NCBI GenBank assembly: GCA_028564925.1
Contig: CM053033.1
Span: forward strand, 88,017,356 to 88,081,355
Source of the DNA: Lithobates sylvaticus
Taxonomy: Eukaryota; Chordata; Amphibia; Anura; Ranidae
DNA length: 64,000 nucleotides
Direction of reading: 5' to 3'
Of this stretch, positions 54,515-63,967 are shown piece after piece (the first letter of the stretch is position 1; each line of letters opens with the position of its first letter). The notes under the pieces were generated by a model, which worked only from the letters and a program-made list of their open reading frames with translations, searched no databases and was not told the DNA's origin. The position numbers were made by a program, and so were the translations under genes.

Positions 54515-56459
54515 CTATCCCGAACGCCTGAGGGTCCCTGAACCTCGCGAAGTACTTCGGTATCTTGAAATTGCACGGGGAAGCGAACATGTCGACTTCC
54601 GGGGATACACCCAGTGTTAGGAGCCACTCGAAAACTTCTCTGTGGAGGGACCACTCGTTGTTGTCCAACTCGACCCGGGACAAGAAGTCTGCTTGCACAT
54701 TCTGGACCCCCGGAATGTATACTGCCGAGATGTTGGCTAAGTTCTTTTGCGCCCAACTCATTAAAGGCTCCACTTCTTGTAACAGGGACCAGCTGTGAGT
54801 CCCGCCTTGTTTCCTTATGTATGCCACTGCTGTTGTGTTGTCCAACCTTAGCATGACGGAAGAGTTCAACACTAGATGGCGAAAGGATAGGAGTGCCTGA
54901 AAGGCTGCCCTCAGTTCCAGGATGTTGGAAACGACTCCTTGAGACTGGCATGTCCACCTGCCCTGAGCCACCTCCGAAAGGCAATGAGCGCCCCAACCCT
55001 GGTTGCTGGCATCTGAGGTCACCGTGATCCATGAGATGGGGACAATCGAATGATGGTTGCGCAGATTCTTCCCCTGAAGCCACCAGAGGAGAGATGTCCT
55101 CATAGATGGGGTAAGAAAGATGCGCTGATTCTGGTCGACAGAGTTCCACTGATGCAGAAATCCCTTCTGAAAGGGACGGGTATGCCACTGGGCCCACTTC
55201 ACCATGGGGATGGTTGCTGTCATCGTACCAATTATTTTCAGGCACTGGAGAGCAGAAAGGTGAGTTGATCCACGGGCTGCCTGAATCCTGTCTCGGATTA
55301 CCATGATTTTCTCCTCTGGGAGGGAGATGGAACCCTCCACGGTGTTGAATAGAGCGCCCAGAAACACGAGGGACTGAGATGGCTCTAGCTGACTCTTTTC
55401 TAAATTCAGGAGCCACCCGAACTCTTGCAGGGTAGAGATGACAACCTCTTTGTGATCTAATAGCTGATCCTTGCTCTGAGATAGTAGAAGCAAGTCGTCC
55501 AAGTAATGGTGGAGACGCACACCCTTGACCCTGAGAAGAGCCACTACCGCCAATAGCACCTTGGAAAAAACCCGGGGTGACGTGGTTAACCCGAAGGGTA
55601 GACAAGTGAACTGAAGGTGTTGGTTGCCTACCGCGAAGCGGAGGAATTTGTGGAAGTCCTTTGTCACAGGCACGTGAAAATATGCGTCTTTCAGGTCGAT
55701 TGAAATTAACCAGTCTCCCAAGTGTACTGACTGTTGTATGGTAAGTAGGGACTCCATCTTGAATTTCTCCTTGCGGATGAATGAGTTGAGATGAGTCAGG
55801 TCTATTACTGGCCTCCATGTGCCGTTCTTCTTCTGCACCAAAAACAGGGGTGAATACATGCCTTCGCCCCTCTCTTCCTCTGGGACGGGTACGACTGCGC
55901 CTTGTTCCAATAAACAGCTTACGTAGGTCAACAGGACCTGTCTTTTCTCTTCTGAGCTTGGAAGAGTAGTAGGGATGAATCTGAGTTTTGGAGTGTTGCA
56001 GAAGACCCACTTGTGACCGGACGATACTGTCTTTACGGTCCAATAGTCCCGAATTGAGGCCGCCCAAACATGTTTGAAGTGGAGAAGACGGGCCCCCACT
56101 TGACATGTTTGAGCGGGCCCAATTTCAAAAGGACTTCCCAGAATCCTGGTTCCCAGAGGAACCACCTTTAGAGGCCTTCTTAAAAGAAGACTGCCTGGAC
56201 CTCCATGTCCTGGAGAATTCTCGGCCGGGTTTATAGCTGCGTGCATCCCTGGCACGATCCGCATTCTGTCTTCTTGGAAAAGAGCGTCTCTGATTTTGAG
56301 GACGCCTATCCTGAGGGAGAAACCCAGATTTCCCACCTGTGGCCCGGGATATGGCAGAATCAAGCTTATTGCCGAATAATGAGGACCCTTCAAAGGGGAT
56401 GAGGCACCAAGCCTGCTTAGAAGCAGGGTCTGCGAGCCACGGACGGAGCCACAACGCAC
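54456..56459 (-). CDS. DIRS reverse transcriptase / RNase H
   Basis: A 667-residue frame. RT signatures include SPLFLVQKKNGTWRPVIDL, LISIDLKDAYFHVPV and LHHYLDDLLLLS (active-site YLDD, about residue 320). An RNase H domain follows with VTSDASNQGWGAH, LRLDNTTAVAYI and VQADFLSR (about 460-600). The sequence near the C-terminus (EVDMFASPCNFKIPKYFARF) is a conserved DIRS block. The overlapping frame 54235-56106 is not a separate gene. The start overlaps the gag ORF; the true RT start may be further inside. Confidence 0.92.
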   Translation of the reverse strand: MRCGSVRGSQTLLLSRLGASSPLKGPHYSAISLILPYPGPQVGNLGFSLRIGVLKIRDALFQEDRMRIVPGMHAAINPAENSPGHGGPGSLLLRRPLKVVPLGTRILGSPFEIGPAQTCQVGARLLHFKHVWAASIRDYWTVKTVSSGHKWVFCNTPKLRFIPTTLPSSEEKRQVLLTYVSCLLEQGAVVPVPEEERGEGMYSPLFLVQKKNGTWRPVIDLTHLNSFIRKEKFKMESLLTIQQSVHLGDWLISIDLKDAYFHVPVTKDFHKFLRFAVGNQHLQFTCLPFGLTTSPRVFSKVLLAVVALLRVKGVRLHHYLDDLLLLSQSKDQLLDHKEVVISTLQEFGWLLNLEKSQLEPSQSLVFLGALFNTVEGSISLPEEKIMVIRDRIQAARGSTHLSALQCLKIIGTMTATIPMVKWAQWHTRPFQKGFLHQWNSVDQNQRIFLTPSMRTSLLWWLQGKNLRNHHSIVPISWITVTSDASNQGWGAHCLSEVAQGRWTCQSQGVVSNILELRAAFQALLSFRHLVLNSSVMLRLDNTTAVAYIRKQGGTHSWSLLQEVEPLMSWAQKNLANISAVYIPGVQNVQADFLSRVELDNNEWSLHREVFEWLLTLGVSPEVDMFASPCNFKIPKYFARFRDPQAFGIDALTTSWDFQRAYAFPQSR

Positions 56460-57606
56460 GTCGCGCCGAAACGGCTGCCAGCATATCCCGAGACATCAGG
56501 CGAATGACATCAATGGATGCCTCCCCCAAGAAGGCTGAAGCCATCCTAATCTCTTGAATAGGTGAGTCTTTAGCTGTGTCTATTGAAATGCCTCTCAGGT
56601 ATTCTTCAATGCTGTCAGCCCAGAATTCTATGGCCTTTGACACTGCTGCGATCGCAAGCACTGGTTTGCACGCCATCCCGGAGGTCAAATAGATTCTCTT
56701 TAGATCTGAATCGATCCGTCTCTCTAAAGGATCCTTGAATGACACAGTGTCTTCTAAGGGGAGAGTCACATATCTCACCAAACGCATAAGTGCTGCATCT
56801 ACCATTGGAGCTGACTCCAGGTGTTTCACATCTTCTTCCTTAAAGGGGTAAAGTTTAAGGATTTTGGATTGCATGGAACTCTTTTTGTCCATCTTGCTCC
56901 ACTCTTCTGAAATAATATCACCCAATTCGGATAGAAACGGAAAAAATTGACGCTCCTTATTGAGCTGTTTAAAGAACTTCCTCCGCTTCAGGGGGGAAGT
57001 GATAGGATCTTCCCACTTCAGAGCCTCTCTCACCGCCTTGACCAGGGAGGGAACCAAACCATAATCAAACCCCAAACCTGGATCTTCCGGATCCGATTCA
57101 CTGTCTGAGACAAGGGCAGAATGGCGGCTAGGCTGGGATGATTCCCATGTTTCCTGTAGTACCCCCTCTCCTACTATAGGATCTAGTGGGTCTGCCGGGG
57201 ATTCACAAGGCTGTTGAGCTTCCCTTTCCTGCAGGGATTCCTTTACCACTCGCCTCACCAATGATTCTAAGCGCTGATCAGCGCCGTCTCTTTCATCCGC
57301 TGCCTTAGTGAAACAATGGTCACATAGGGATTTGTCTGCTGGTACAGGCATTTTGCACCCCCAACATGCTTTCTCTGGCCTCTTGCTGGAGTGAGCCACC
57401 GGGGGGCGGGAATAATCCCTGTCACGCTGTTGCGACCTGGCGGACCTATGGTGGCTGGATTTTGAGGAGGATTTGTGGTGGTGCGATTTAGACGATCCAC
57501 TGCGTCTATAGGCACTAGGTTGTGGATCAGATTTAGAAGGGCTGTAAACACAGAAAACAGACAGAAGGGACAGGTCAAACTTGCTGCCTATGCTTACTCC
57601 CTTCAA
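56125..57606 (-). CDS. DIRS gag-like protein
   Basis: A 493-residue frame at the 5' side of the element. It has a basic His/Ser-rich stretch (SHHHKSSSKSSHHRS), a zinc-binding-like CWGCKMPVPADKSLCDHC (about residue 80-100), a Glu/Asp-rich middle and a helical region (LEDTVSFKDPLERRIDSDLK), ending in an Arg/Ser-rich tail. Such proteins are assumed to package the RNA. Sequence recognition of DIRS gag is weak, so the call rests mainly on position and architecture. Confidence 0.8.
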   Translation of the reverse strand: MKGVSIGSKFDLSLLSVFCVYSPSKSDPQPSAYRRSGSSKSHHHKSSSKSSHHRSARSQQRDRDYSRPPVAHSSKRPEKACWGCKMPVPADKSLCDHCFTKAADERDGADQRLESLVRRVVKESLQEREAQQPCESPADPLDPIVGEGVLQETWESSQPSRHSALVSDSESDPEDPGLGFDYGLVPSLVKAVREALKWEDPITSPLKRRKFFKQLNKERQFFPFLSELGDIISEEWSKMDKKSSMQSKILKLYPFKEEDVKHLESAPMVDAALMRLVRYVTLPLEDTVSFKDPLERRIDSDLKRIYLTSGMACKPVLAIAAVSKAIEFWADSIEEYLRGISIDTAKDSPIQEIRMASAFLGEASIDVIRLMSRDMLAAVSARRALWLRPWLADPASKQAWCLIPFEGSSLFGNKLDSAISRATGGKSGFLPQDRRPQNQRRSFPRRQNADRARDARSYKPGREFSRTWRSRQSSFKKASKGGSSGNQDSGKSF

Positions 57607-58621
57607 AAAAATTTTAAAAATACAAAAGGATGTATTTTAGAACCTACCTAACATGAGCGGGCTGGCCACTAGGGGGCAGTGAAGCATCCATAGCATACAA
57701 TAACAGATACCTACAATGTAGCAATAAGAAAAAAATACATTCAGACCTCAGATAGACAAAACCGCACATATCCCTATCATAAGGGATTGTTCCTACCTTC
57801 AAACGCCAGAGAAATAGCCCCGGGAAGTCGCTGTGGTGTCCGCAATCATTCCCGGGGCTCTGTCAGCTCTGCAGGGTTTTTAAATTTGCCGCCCGTGGCG
57901 TCATCGGCGTCATCCGACGCCGGGGTCCTCAACGCGCATGCGCGAGAACCAAGCCTCGCTCTCACGTCGGGTCCGCGCATGCGCAGAACGCCCGCGGACC
58001 CGGAAATTGAAGGGAGAAGTTTTGCTGGAACGCAGAAGCGTTCAGCAAACAGCAAATGCAGCATATGGACACAGGAAAGGAAAACAAGGCAATACACACA
58101 TATACACTGCTGCCATGGAAATATACATGCTCACCACTCCACCAACGATCATATGGCCGAACGAATCCACGCACACACCGGACCTCCAGCAGATAAGGGC
58201 CACCTGTAGCAACAGGTAAACAGGCCGGGCGCACTTTAAGGTAAGACAACCATTTCTTCAGCGCTACTCTGCAATTACTCTCCATACCCTGCTTAACAGT
58301 CAGGGCCTATCGGAGGAAACAATTCAGTCATTCGGCCGATCGATCGCTGTGAAGTCATCTTCAGGTAGGAGAACCACATGGTCCTACGGAGGAGGACAAA
58401 AAAGGAACACGGATAGCAGCCAGGAGCAAAGATTTATGGGAGAGGGGTCCTATTGGGTAGTTATGGAGGCGGGGTCAACCCACACGTATGCTGCCATGGA
58501 GCCTGTCAGGAAAAATATATATAAAACATACAAATTTATCAGTTTAGGTGAATATGTATTCTTCTACATATTTTTGGTAAAAAAAAAAGAAAAAGAAATC
58601 TCAATAGGTGTATATTGCTTA

Positions 58622-59215
58622 CCGTATATACTCGTATAGTATATATTTTTGGGAAAAAAAAAAGGAAATGCTCTGTAAGTGGAAAAGAGGGTCAACAATG
58701 CCCATTTGCTCACTGTGCCCATTTGCATGCGTGCCCATTTGCATGCCATAGGTCCCCCAAACTTCAAACTTGGTAGTTAAGGGTTCCTAGATGCCCCCTA
58801 TCTGCAGCCAGAATATAAATAAAATTGCTGCAGATACACAGTTGACCGAATTTGGGGCCCCGTATCTTAGGGCCACTTGGTGCTAGGAACCCCAAATATT
58901 GACTGTCAAGGAAATGCGAGATACGGGGCCCCAAAGTCGGTTTGGAAACTGTCATTTTCTGCAGCAGAGAATGACATTTTACGAACCGACTTTGGGGCCC
59001 CGTATCTCGGGGTGTAGTGCTAGTTCCACTGAGTTTGCACGCCAAATTTGGGGTTCCTAGAACCAAGTGGCCCCGAGATATGGGGCCCCATATTCGGGTC
59101 GGAAAATGTCATTCTCTGCTGCAGAAAAGCGCTTAACTCAAGTATAAGCCGAGGGGGGTATTTTCAGCACAAAAAAATGTGCTGAAAAACTCGGCTTATA
59201 CTCGAGTATATACGG
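58622..59215. mobile_element. palindrome-rich MITE, TA-flanked, 594 bp
   Basis: Flanked by TA at 58620-58621 and 59216-59217, with ends CCGTATATACTCGTATAG and CTCGAGTATATACGG. A TA duplication suggests a Tc1/mariner-type enzyme. The interior repeats GGGGCCCCGTATCT in both directions and includes a 25-bp perfect hairpin arm at 58918-58942 and 58984-59008. The related phrase GCTGAAAA...CAGCAC lies at the right end (59160-59185). No ORF. Confidence 0.85.
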
Positions 59216-59435
59216 TAGTTTGTGCAAAAGTTATAGTGTCTACAAAATAGGGGATAGATTTATGGCATTTTTATTATTATTTTTTTACTAGTAATGGTGG
59301 CGTTAGCAGGACTGCGACATTGCGGCGGACAGATCAGACACTTTTGACACTTTTTTGGGATCATTTATACAGTGATCAGTGTTAAAAATAGCCACTGATT
59401 ACTGTGTAAATGTCACTGGCAGGGAAGGGGTCAGG

Positions 59436-60040
59436 GATTGCCCAAGAAATTGTGCTGCCTGAGTCCAAGAATTAAATACTACCCCCCCCCCCCCCCCCCC
59501 AAAAATAAATTACAAATAAATCACGCCCACCAAAAAGGCCCCTACATCACGTCCAAAAGGCTGTGATGTCATCAGCTGGAAATTATGCAAGACGTGGGAG
59601 GCAAAACGGCCATCATTTCTGGCTGATGACATCACGTCCCGCCCCAATGCTACCCTAAAATAATATTTCAGTTCTGCTTGTTGCAAACAGGTTGGATTGC
59701 ATGCTGGCCACCTATATTCACTTTAGGGGGTCACCATCGATAAGATATTTTTAACAGAAATCTCAGTACCATAGTATAAAGCGAATTACAAAGTGTTAAT
59801 GGTGTCACAGCTCTTCTGCAAGCTCTATACATTATACATATACTGTACAGTAAACAAAAACATAGGTAGTCCAGTTGCAAAGGCGGCGACTCATTCATTT
59901 TGGTCGAATGCCTAAATAAAACTGAAGTTGAAAAAATGGCAACAATCTTGACATGCACTGGTTACTAGCAATTAAAAGGTCCATTGATATTCTTTATCTC
60001 TCAAGGAAACTATATAAAGATTTGTTTTTCCCATTTAAAG
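59436..60040. other. intron 2, last part; no gene seen
   Basis: A C-run at 59483-59500. An inverted pair TGATGTCATCAGC / GCTGATGACATCA (59570 and 59619) suggests a small decayed MITE. Nothing else supported. Ends CCCATTTAAAG, the exon 3 acceptor. Confidence 0.45.
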
Positions 60041-60141
60041 TTTTTCGATGGTCTCACGAGGTTCTTCAGGCCTTCGACAAGCTCCCAAATTTTAGCCCTG
60101 AACAAGCTAATGAATTGATCTCGGTGTTTGTGTTCCCACTG
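60041..60141 (+). CDS. host gene, exon 3
   Basis: 101 bp between the acceptor TTTTTCCCATTTAAAG (polypyrimidine tract, AG) and the donor CCACTG|GTAAGT, a near-consensus site. Entering in phase 1 from exon 2 (G|TT = Val) it reads FRWSHEVLQAFDKLPNFSPE and QANELISVFVFPL, open throughout, and ends in phase 0. The sequence looks like a folded amphipathic helical region (regular W/L/F spacing) rather than repeat translation. Part of the intact frame continues upstream into the intron, so the ORF alone does not fix the start; the splice signals do. Confidence 0.65.
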
Positions 60142-60389
60142 GTAAGTAGCACTCTTAGCACAGTTCAACTAATTAAGTAAACCTTTTTAAAGAGTTTGCC
60201 ATTGCTGACCTCCTTCTGAACATGTTAGTTGCCTGGCTCTGAAGCTGACATTCTGGCTTCACTGCTTTGAGGCATGCACATGGTGCATCTGTACAAGCCC
60301 CTCTAAACACCAGAACTGCTGGCAGGAAAATGCAGGTTAAAAAATGGGCTAAAAGCTGCGTATTGCATGAGGCGTGTACAGCATTTGAG
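60142..60389. other. intron 3, first part; no gene seen
   Basis: No supported ORF or repeat. Contains a short inverted phrase near 60262-60300 (TTTGAGGCATGCACATG). Confidence 0.4.
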
Positions 60390-60830
60390 CATAAATTATT
60401 ATTATTATTATTATTATACACGGTTTATATAGCGCCAACAGTTTACGCAGTGCTTTACAATTATTATTATTATTATACACGGTTTATATAGCGCCAACAG
60501 TTTACGCAGTGCTTTACAATGTATAGGGGGACAACACAATTACAGTACAGTTCAATACAAACAGTACAGGAGGGCCCTGCTCATAGAGCTTACATTCTAA
60601 AGGGGGTGGTGGTACAAAAGGTAATAGCTGCAGAGAATGATTTGATGGGGGGTGGCTCGGGGACAATTGTTGTTATGAGTTTTCAGGGATCTCCTAAAGG
60701 TGGACAGGGTAGGGGCTGATCGGACAGACTGGGGCAGGGAGTTCCAGAGGACGGGAGAGGCTCTGGAGAAGTCTTGAAGGCGAGCATGGGAGGAGGTAAC
60801 GAGGGAGCTAGAAAGCAGAATAAAGGCATT
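60390..60830. repeat. ATT microsatellite and dispersed retroelement-type repeat
   Basis: An (ATT)n run (60398-60417) is followed by GGTTTATATAGCGCCAACAG, whose 60-bp context is duplicated in tandem (60420-60464 and 60481-60521, each ending TTTACAAT). The continuation (GAGGGCCCTGCTCATAGAGC, then GGGCAGGGAGTTCCAGAGG) is a widespread vertebrate repeat in my recollection. A copy of its later part recurs at 63661-63800. No coding. Confidence 0.7.
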
Positions 60831-62203
60831 TTACTAGGCAGAGTAATAATTTATTCTGACCATTGGAAGGCAATAATGCACATACAAGTTATGAGTCTAG
60901 CGTTTAGGCGTGTATATCATTTTTCTGCTCCTCAGCTACTCTCAAGAATGCACCTTTGGTGGGTTTTCTTTTTCTGCCTGTAAACTCTCCTCTTCTAATA
61001 CACCTGCAAGCGCTTATGTGTGCATTAACACATGGGCTTACATAGGCGGTGCTTTAACATAGGTTGAAAAAAAATGCTCAACTGTATAAGCAGTGTTTTT
61101 TAGGTTCCATGTGCATGAGGTCCGAGTCATAGACCTTAAAGAAATATAAGAAAAGTTGGAATAAACCTTTCAAATAATAAAAGTCCATCCACATAATGTA
61201 ATGAATTGATTCAGTATACAGATTTTCCTTTCCATTGCTATTCTCACTGTTGAGTTTTTGACAACTATCACTGACCTCTTATATCATACACATTCATTTT
61301 TTTCAACTTTCCATCTATTAAATCCTCTTCCCTTGTTTTAACTGTTGATAGTAAAACATTTTTGTCTCCCAATAAATACCTTATACAGCCCACTTCCTGT
61401 TTCGTGTCTGGTAAAAAGCCTAGGCTTATGACATCATGCACAGCTCTCTTTCTCACTCTCATGAGAGTTTGCCAGGAAGGGAGGGGGATAAGTTATAAGA
61501 GGGCCAATGAGAGCTGCAGGTGTTAGGTGTATATCCAGGAAGTGAGCAGGCAGAAGCTTTAGCTGCCCACAGTTAAAATGGATGCAGCCAGACTCAGTGG
61601 AGGGAGATTTCTATTTAAGTATGCTCTTTAGTATATCTATAGCGAAAGCTTATCCTTTAGTTTTAGATTGAGAAGGAAAAAAGTATTTAAAAAAAAAACG
61701 TAATTTTCAAAAGGTTGTATGAAACACATGAAAGAACTGATTTGTAAAGGTTGTGATCTGTTGCAGTCTCACATAATCATGTGCTGTTTCCAGAAGCATA
61801 TTGGCAGTCTCCATCAACTCCTATAAGAGTCCATTCACACAGGCATTTAACGATACTGTGAATCCCAGCAACAAGAATCTGATTCCTGCGGCTCTGACCA
61901 TCTCCTTTTGCATGTCTGCAGTCACTGACAGGTTTCTGTAGCATACCATTCCCTGAATATTTTGTGTGGCCCATTGGTCCTGTCAGTGGCCACCTTTTTC
62001 AAGTGAGTTGACCACCACTGACTTAAAACAATTATGCACCATTATAAAATAACCTCCTGACCTAGAGGTCCTTCTTCTCAATCCTGGACATGGCCGTCTG
62101 TCTCTCCTTACAATGCTGGCAGTTGCTGCATATCCCCAGATTATCTAGTCCCTAATGACTCTTGACACCTTGACTCCCAGGACTGCATGTTGTCTTTCTT
62201 CAC
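60831..62203. other. intron 3, middle; no gene seen
   Basis: AT-rich DNA without supported ORFs. 61430-61560 (GACATCATGCACAGCTC, CTCATGAGAGTTTGCC) resembles a dispersed frog repeat but has no clear ends. Nothing else can be supported. Confidence 0.4.
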
Positions 62204-62228
62204 CTGATTGGTGCAGAGCTACACCAGA

Positions 62229-62404
62229 TTGGGATTGATTTACTAAAATTGGAGAGTTCACAATCTGGTGTAGCTCTGCACCAATCAGCTTCCAGGTTTT
62301 ATTGTCAAAGCTTAATTAAACAACCTGAAGTTGGAAGCTGATTGGCTACCATGCACAGCTGCACAAGATTTTGCACTCTCCAGTTTTAGTAAATCAATCC
62401 CAAT
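62229..62404. mobile_element. foldback MITE with TTGGGATTGATTTACTAAA ends
   Basis: Starts TTGGGATTGATTTACTAAA and ends TTTAGTAAATCAATCCCAA, a perfect 19-bp inverted pair. The inside keeps the pairing loosely (GGAAGCTGATTGGC with CACCAATCAGCTTCC). No coding. The 27 bases just left of it (62204-62230) repeat an internal segment (62262-62288) in inverted orientation. Confidence 0.88.
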
Positions 62405-62832
62405 GTGTCCTCAGCAATACAGAACCAAAGGGTGAGTTTGACCATCACTGCAATGACGTGCATTTCTCCACTGACTGACACTGCACCAGTACACATTTCA
62501 AAATGTCAGATACTGGAGTCATACATTTCTGTCCTGAAACATTGTATCCACCCACTCAATTTTGTATTGACCACCTATACATCAACTACACCCCCACAAT
62601 TCTCCACTATCTGTCACCGTGATAATGGCACACCACACACTGTACTATATATGTACAATTGCTGCACTATGTATGCTGTGCTATACATTACATTCCCCAG
62701 ACTATCTGTCTTTATGATCCTATGTGCAGACCACAGGTTCAGTCTCCATTCCCTAATGCTTAGTAGCTTAACCTTAGTCTGCTGCATTTGGCTAATATCT
62801 CTGCATAACTACATAGCTGTGTCTCTCTGCAG
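62405..62832. other. intron 3, last part; no gene seen
   Basis: The open frame 62405-62896 has no domain and merges with exon 4 in the wrong frame. The polypyrimidine tract GTGTCTCTCTGCAG ends the intron. Confidence 0.5.
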
Positions 62833-62992
62833 GGTAGCCAACCGGTGTGTGTCAGGGATTACCTGGAGGCCTTCAAAAGTATGTCAGAAAATCTAAATGA
62901 GTTGCGAAGTCTGACCGAACATCTGAAGAGATTGGGCAGAGCAGATGTGGTGAAAGCTATGCACCTACAGAGTGGAGCCCTCTGCTGGCTGG
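62833..62992 (+). CDS. host gene, exon 4
   Basis: 160 bp between acceptor GTGTCTCTCTGCAG and donor GGCTGG|GTGAGA. In phase 0, as exon 3 requires, it reads GSQPVCVRDYLEAFKSMSEN, LNELRSLTEHLKRLGRADVV and KAMHLQSGALCWL, and ends in phase 1, with no stop; the other two frames are closed. Leu spacing in NLNELRSLTEHLKRL suggests a helix. With exons 1-3 it gives about 135 residues, with the gene continuing beyond the window. I do not recognise the family. Confidence 0.7.
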
Positions 62993-63373
62993 GTGAGAAC
63001 AAACACAAGAAGATTTAAAACACCATTCTCTGACTTGTGTGCTGCATTCCAGGCAGTGATGCTAAACCTAACAAAGAAATTCTAAAGAGAGAAATATTTT
63101 CTGTCCCTGTAAAACCAGTACAAGAAATGGGAAGACGCAGTTGTCACCAGGACAGCAAGCAATAAGAACTCTGTGAAAAGTTCTAACCCTTCCTCACTTT
63201 ACAAATATAGTTTTGTTTTTTCACATTCAAATTGGACAGATTTGCCACTTTACTGCCCCTACAGCAAGTAGGGGGAACTGACAGCAACAAAATGTAATAA
63301 CTGGGGAGATGAGCTGATGGAGAAAAATAAAAAAACGACAAGATAGGCTTCTTCGAAGTGAAGGGATCGCCTA
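62993..63373. other. intron 4 start; no gene seen
   Basis: No supported ORF, RNA gene or repeat end. Ordinary AT-rich intron. Confidence 0.5.
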
Positions 63374-63660
63374 GGGCTAGGTTTCCACTAGTGCGACTTC
63401 GCATGAGATTTGGGACTGAAAAGTCGCATGACAAGTCGTACCCCATGATTTCCAATGATTACCGTTCATATCTGTGTGACTTCAAGACGCAGCGACTTCA
63501 AAGTAGTCCCTGCACTACTTTGGTCCCACTTTGATGTGACTTGAGGTCCATAGATCTCAAGAATACACAGGCATTGCTTCAAGTCGTGGCAACAAAAAAA
63601 AAAAAATTGCAGCAAAAAAATTGCGCGACTTTGGGGACGCAATAGTGGAAACATAGCCTA
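63374..63660. mobile_element. MITE with TAGG-TTTCCACTA ends
   Basis: Starts TAGGTTTCCACTAGTGCGAC and ends GCAATAGTGGAAACATAGCCTA, an inverted pair. The interior repeats GCGACTT and AAGTCG in both directions (for example GAAGTCGCATGACAAGTCG). Non-coding. Minus-strand frames are artefacts. Confidence 0.75.
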
Positions 63661-63955
63661 AAAGTGGATAGAGTAGGAGATAGTCAGACAGATTGGGGTA
63701 GGGAGTTCCACAGGATGGAAGAGGCTCGGAAGAATTCCTGGAGGCAAGCATGGGAGGAGGTGACGAGGGAGCTAAAGAGCAGGAGGTTTTGGGGGAATGA
63801 AGAAAACAATTTTGTTGGTATCCATGATAACACCTAGCACCCTGGCATGTGGGGACGAGTTGATAGTTGCACCATCAATTTTAACAGAGAAGTTAGGGGA
63901 AGAGGCACGTGGGGGAGAAAATATTATAAGCTTGGTTTTGGATAGATTAAAGCCT
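63661..63955. repeat. second copy of the dispersed retroelement-type repeat
   Basis: GGGTAGGGAGTTCCACAGGA, GCAAGCATGGGAGGAGGTGAC and GAGGGAGCTAAAGAGCAG match 60734-60820 in the same orientation, but this copy extends further right (TGATAACACCTAGCACCC, ATTTTAACAGAGAAG). Confidence 0.7.
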
Positions 63956-63967
63956 GGTACACACGAT

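Larger units (their letters stand above)
52889..58513 (-). mobile_element. DIRS1-like retrotransposon, about 5.6 kb, looks whole
   Basis: A tyrosine-recombinase retrotransposon. Inverted terminal repeats of about 105 bp lie at 52933-53038 and 58405-58510 (CCTGATAGGCTCCATGGCAG against CTGCCATGGAGCCTGTCAGG). Near 53088-53172 is the internal complementary region: it is the reverse complement of the right end joined to the left end (CCTGTCAGGAAA|ACGGAAAATTTAT), the layout by which DIRS elements rebuild their ends. Order on the minus strand: gag-like ORF, RT/RNase H ORF, tyrosine recombinase ORF, overlapping as in this family. It has no integrase and, as expected, no target duplication. Looks whole, no evident breaks. 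Probably young. Confidence 0.93.
52559..59435 (-). mobile_element. TTAA MITE split by a DIRS element and another MITE
   Basis: TTAA at 52555-52558 is followed by CCACTTCAGCCCCGG, GACGCTGTACCCAAACA, AATAGAGCTTTCTTTTGGTG and TTTTTTGCGCTATAAAC, the inverse of the 3' end of the 46222-47211 copy. The line stops at about 52888, resumes at 58514 (CAGTTTAGGTGAATATG, TTCTTCTACATATTTTTGG), stops again at 58621 and resumes at 59218 (TTTGTGCAAAAGTTATAG, GCGACATTGCGGCGGACAGA, ACTGGCAGGGAAGGGG). The far terminus with TTAA is missing beyond about 59435. The MITE body therefore amounts to about 0.65 kb of the span. Confidence 0.85.

Noticed and set aside
54235-56106. Separate 623-residue DIRS protein
   Set aside because: It is an overlapping frame of the RT/RNase H ORF with no domain of its own.
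62405-62896. 163-residue ORF as a gene
   Set aside because: It has no domain and enters exon 4 in a frame different from the one supported by splice phase.
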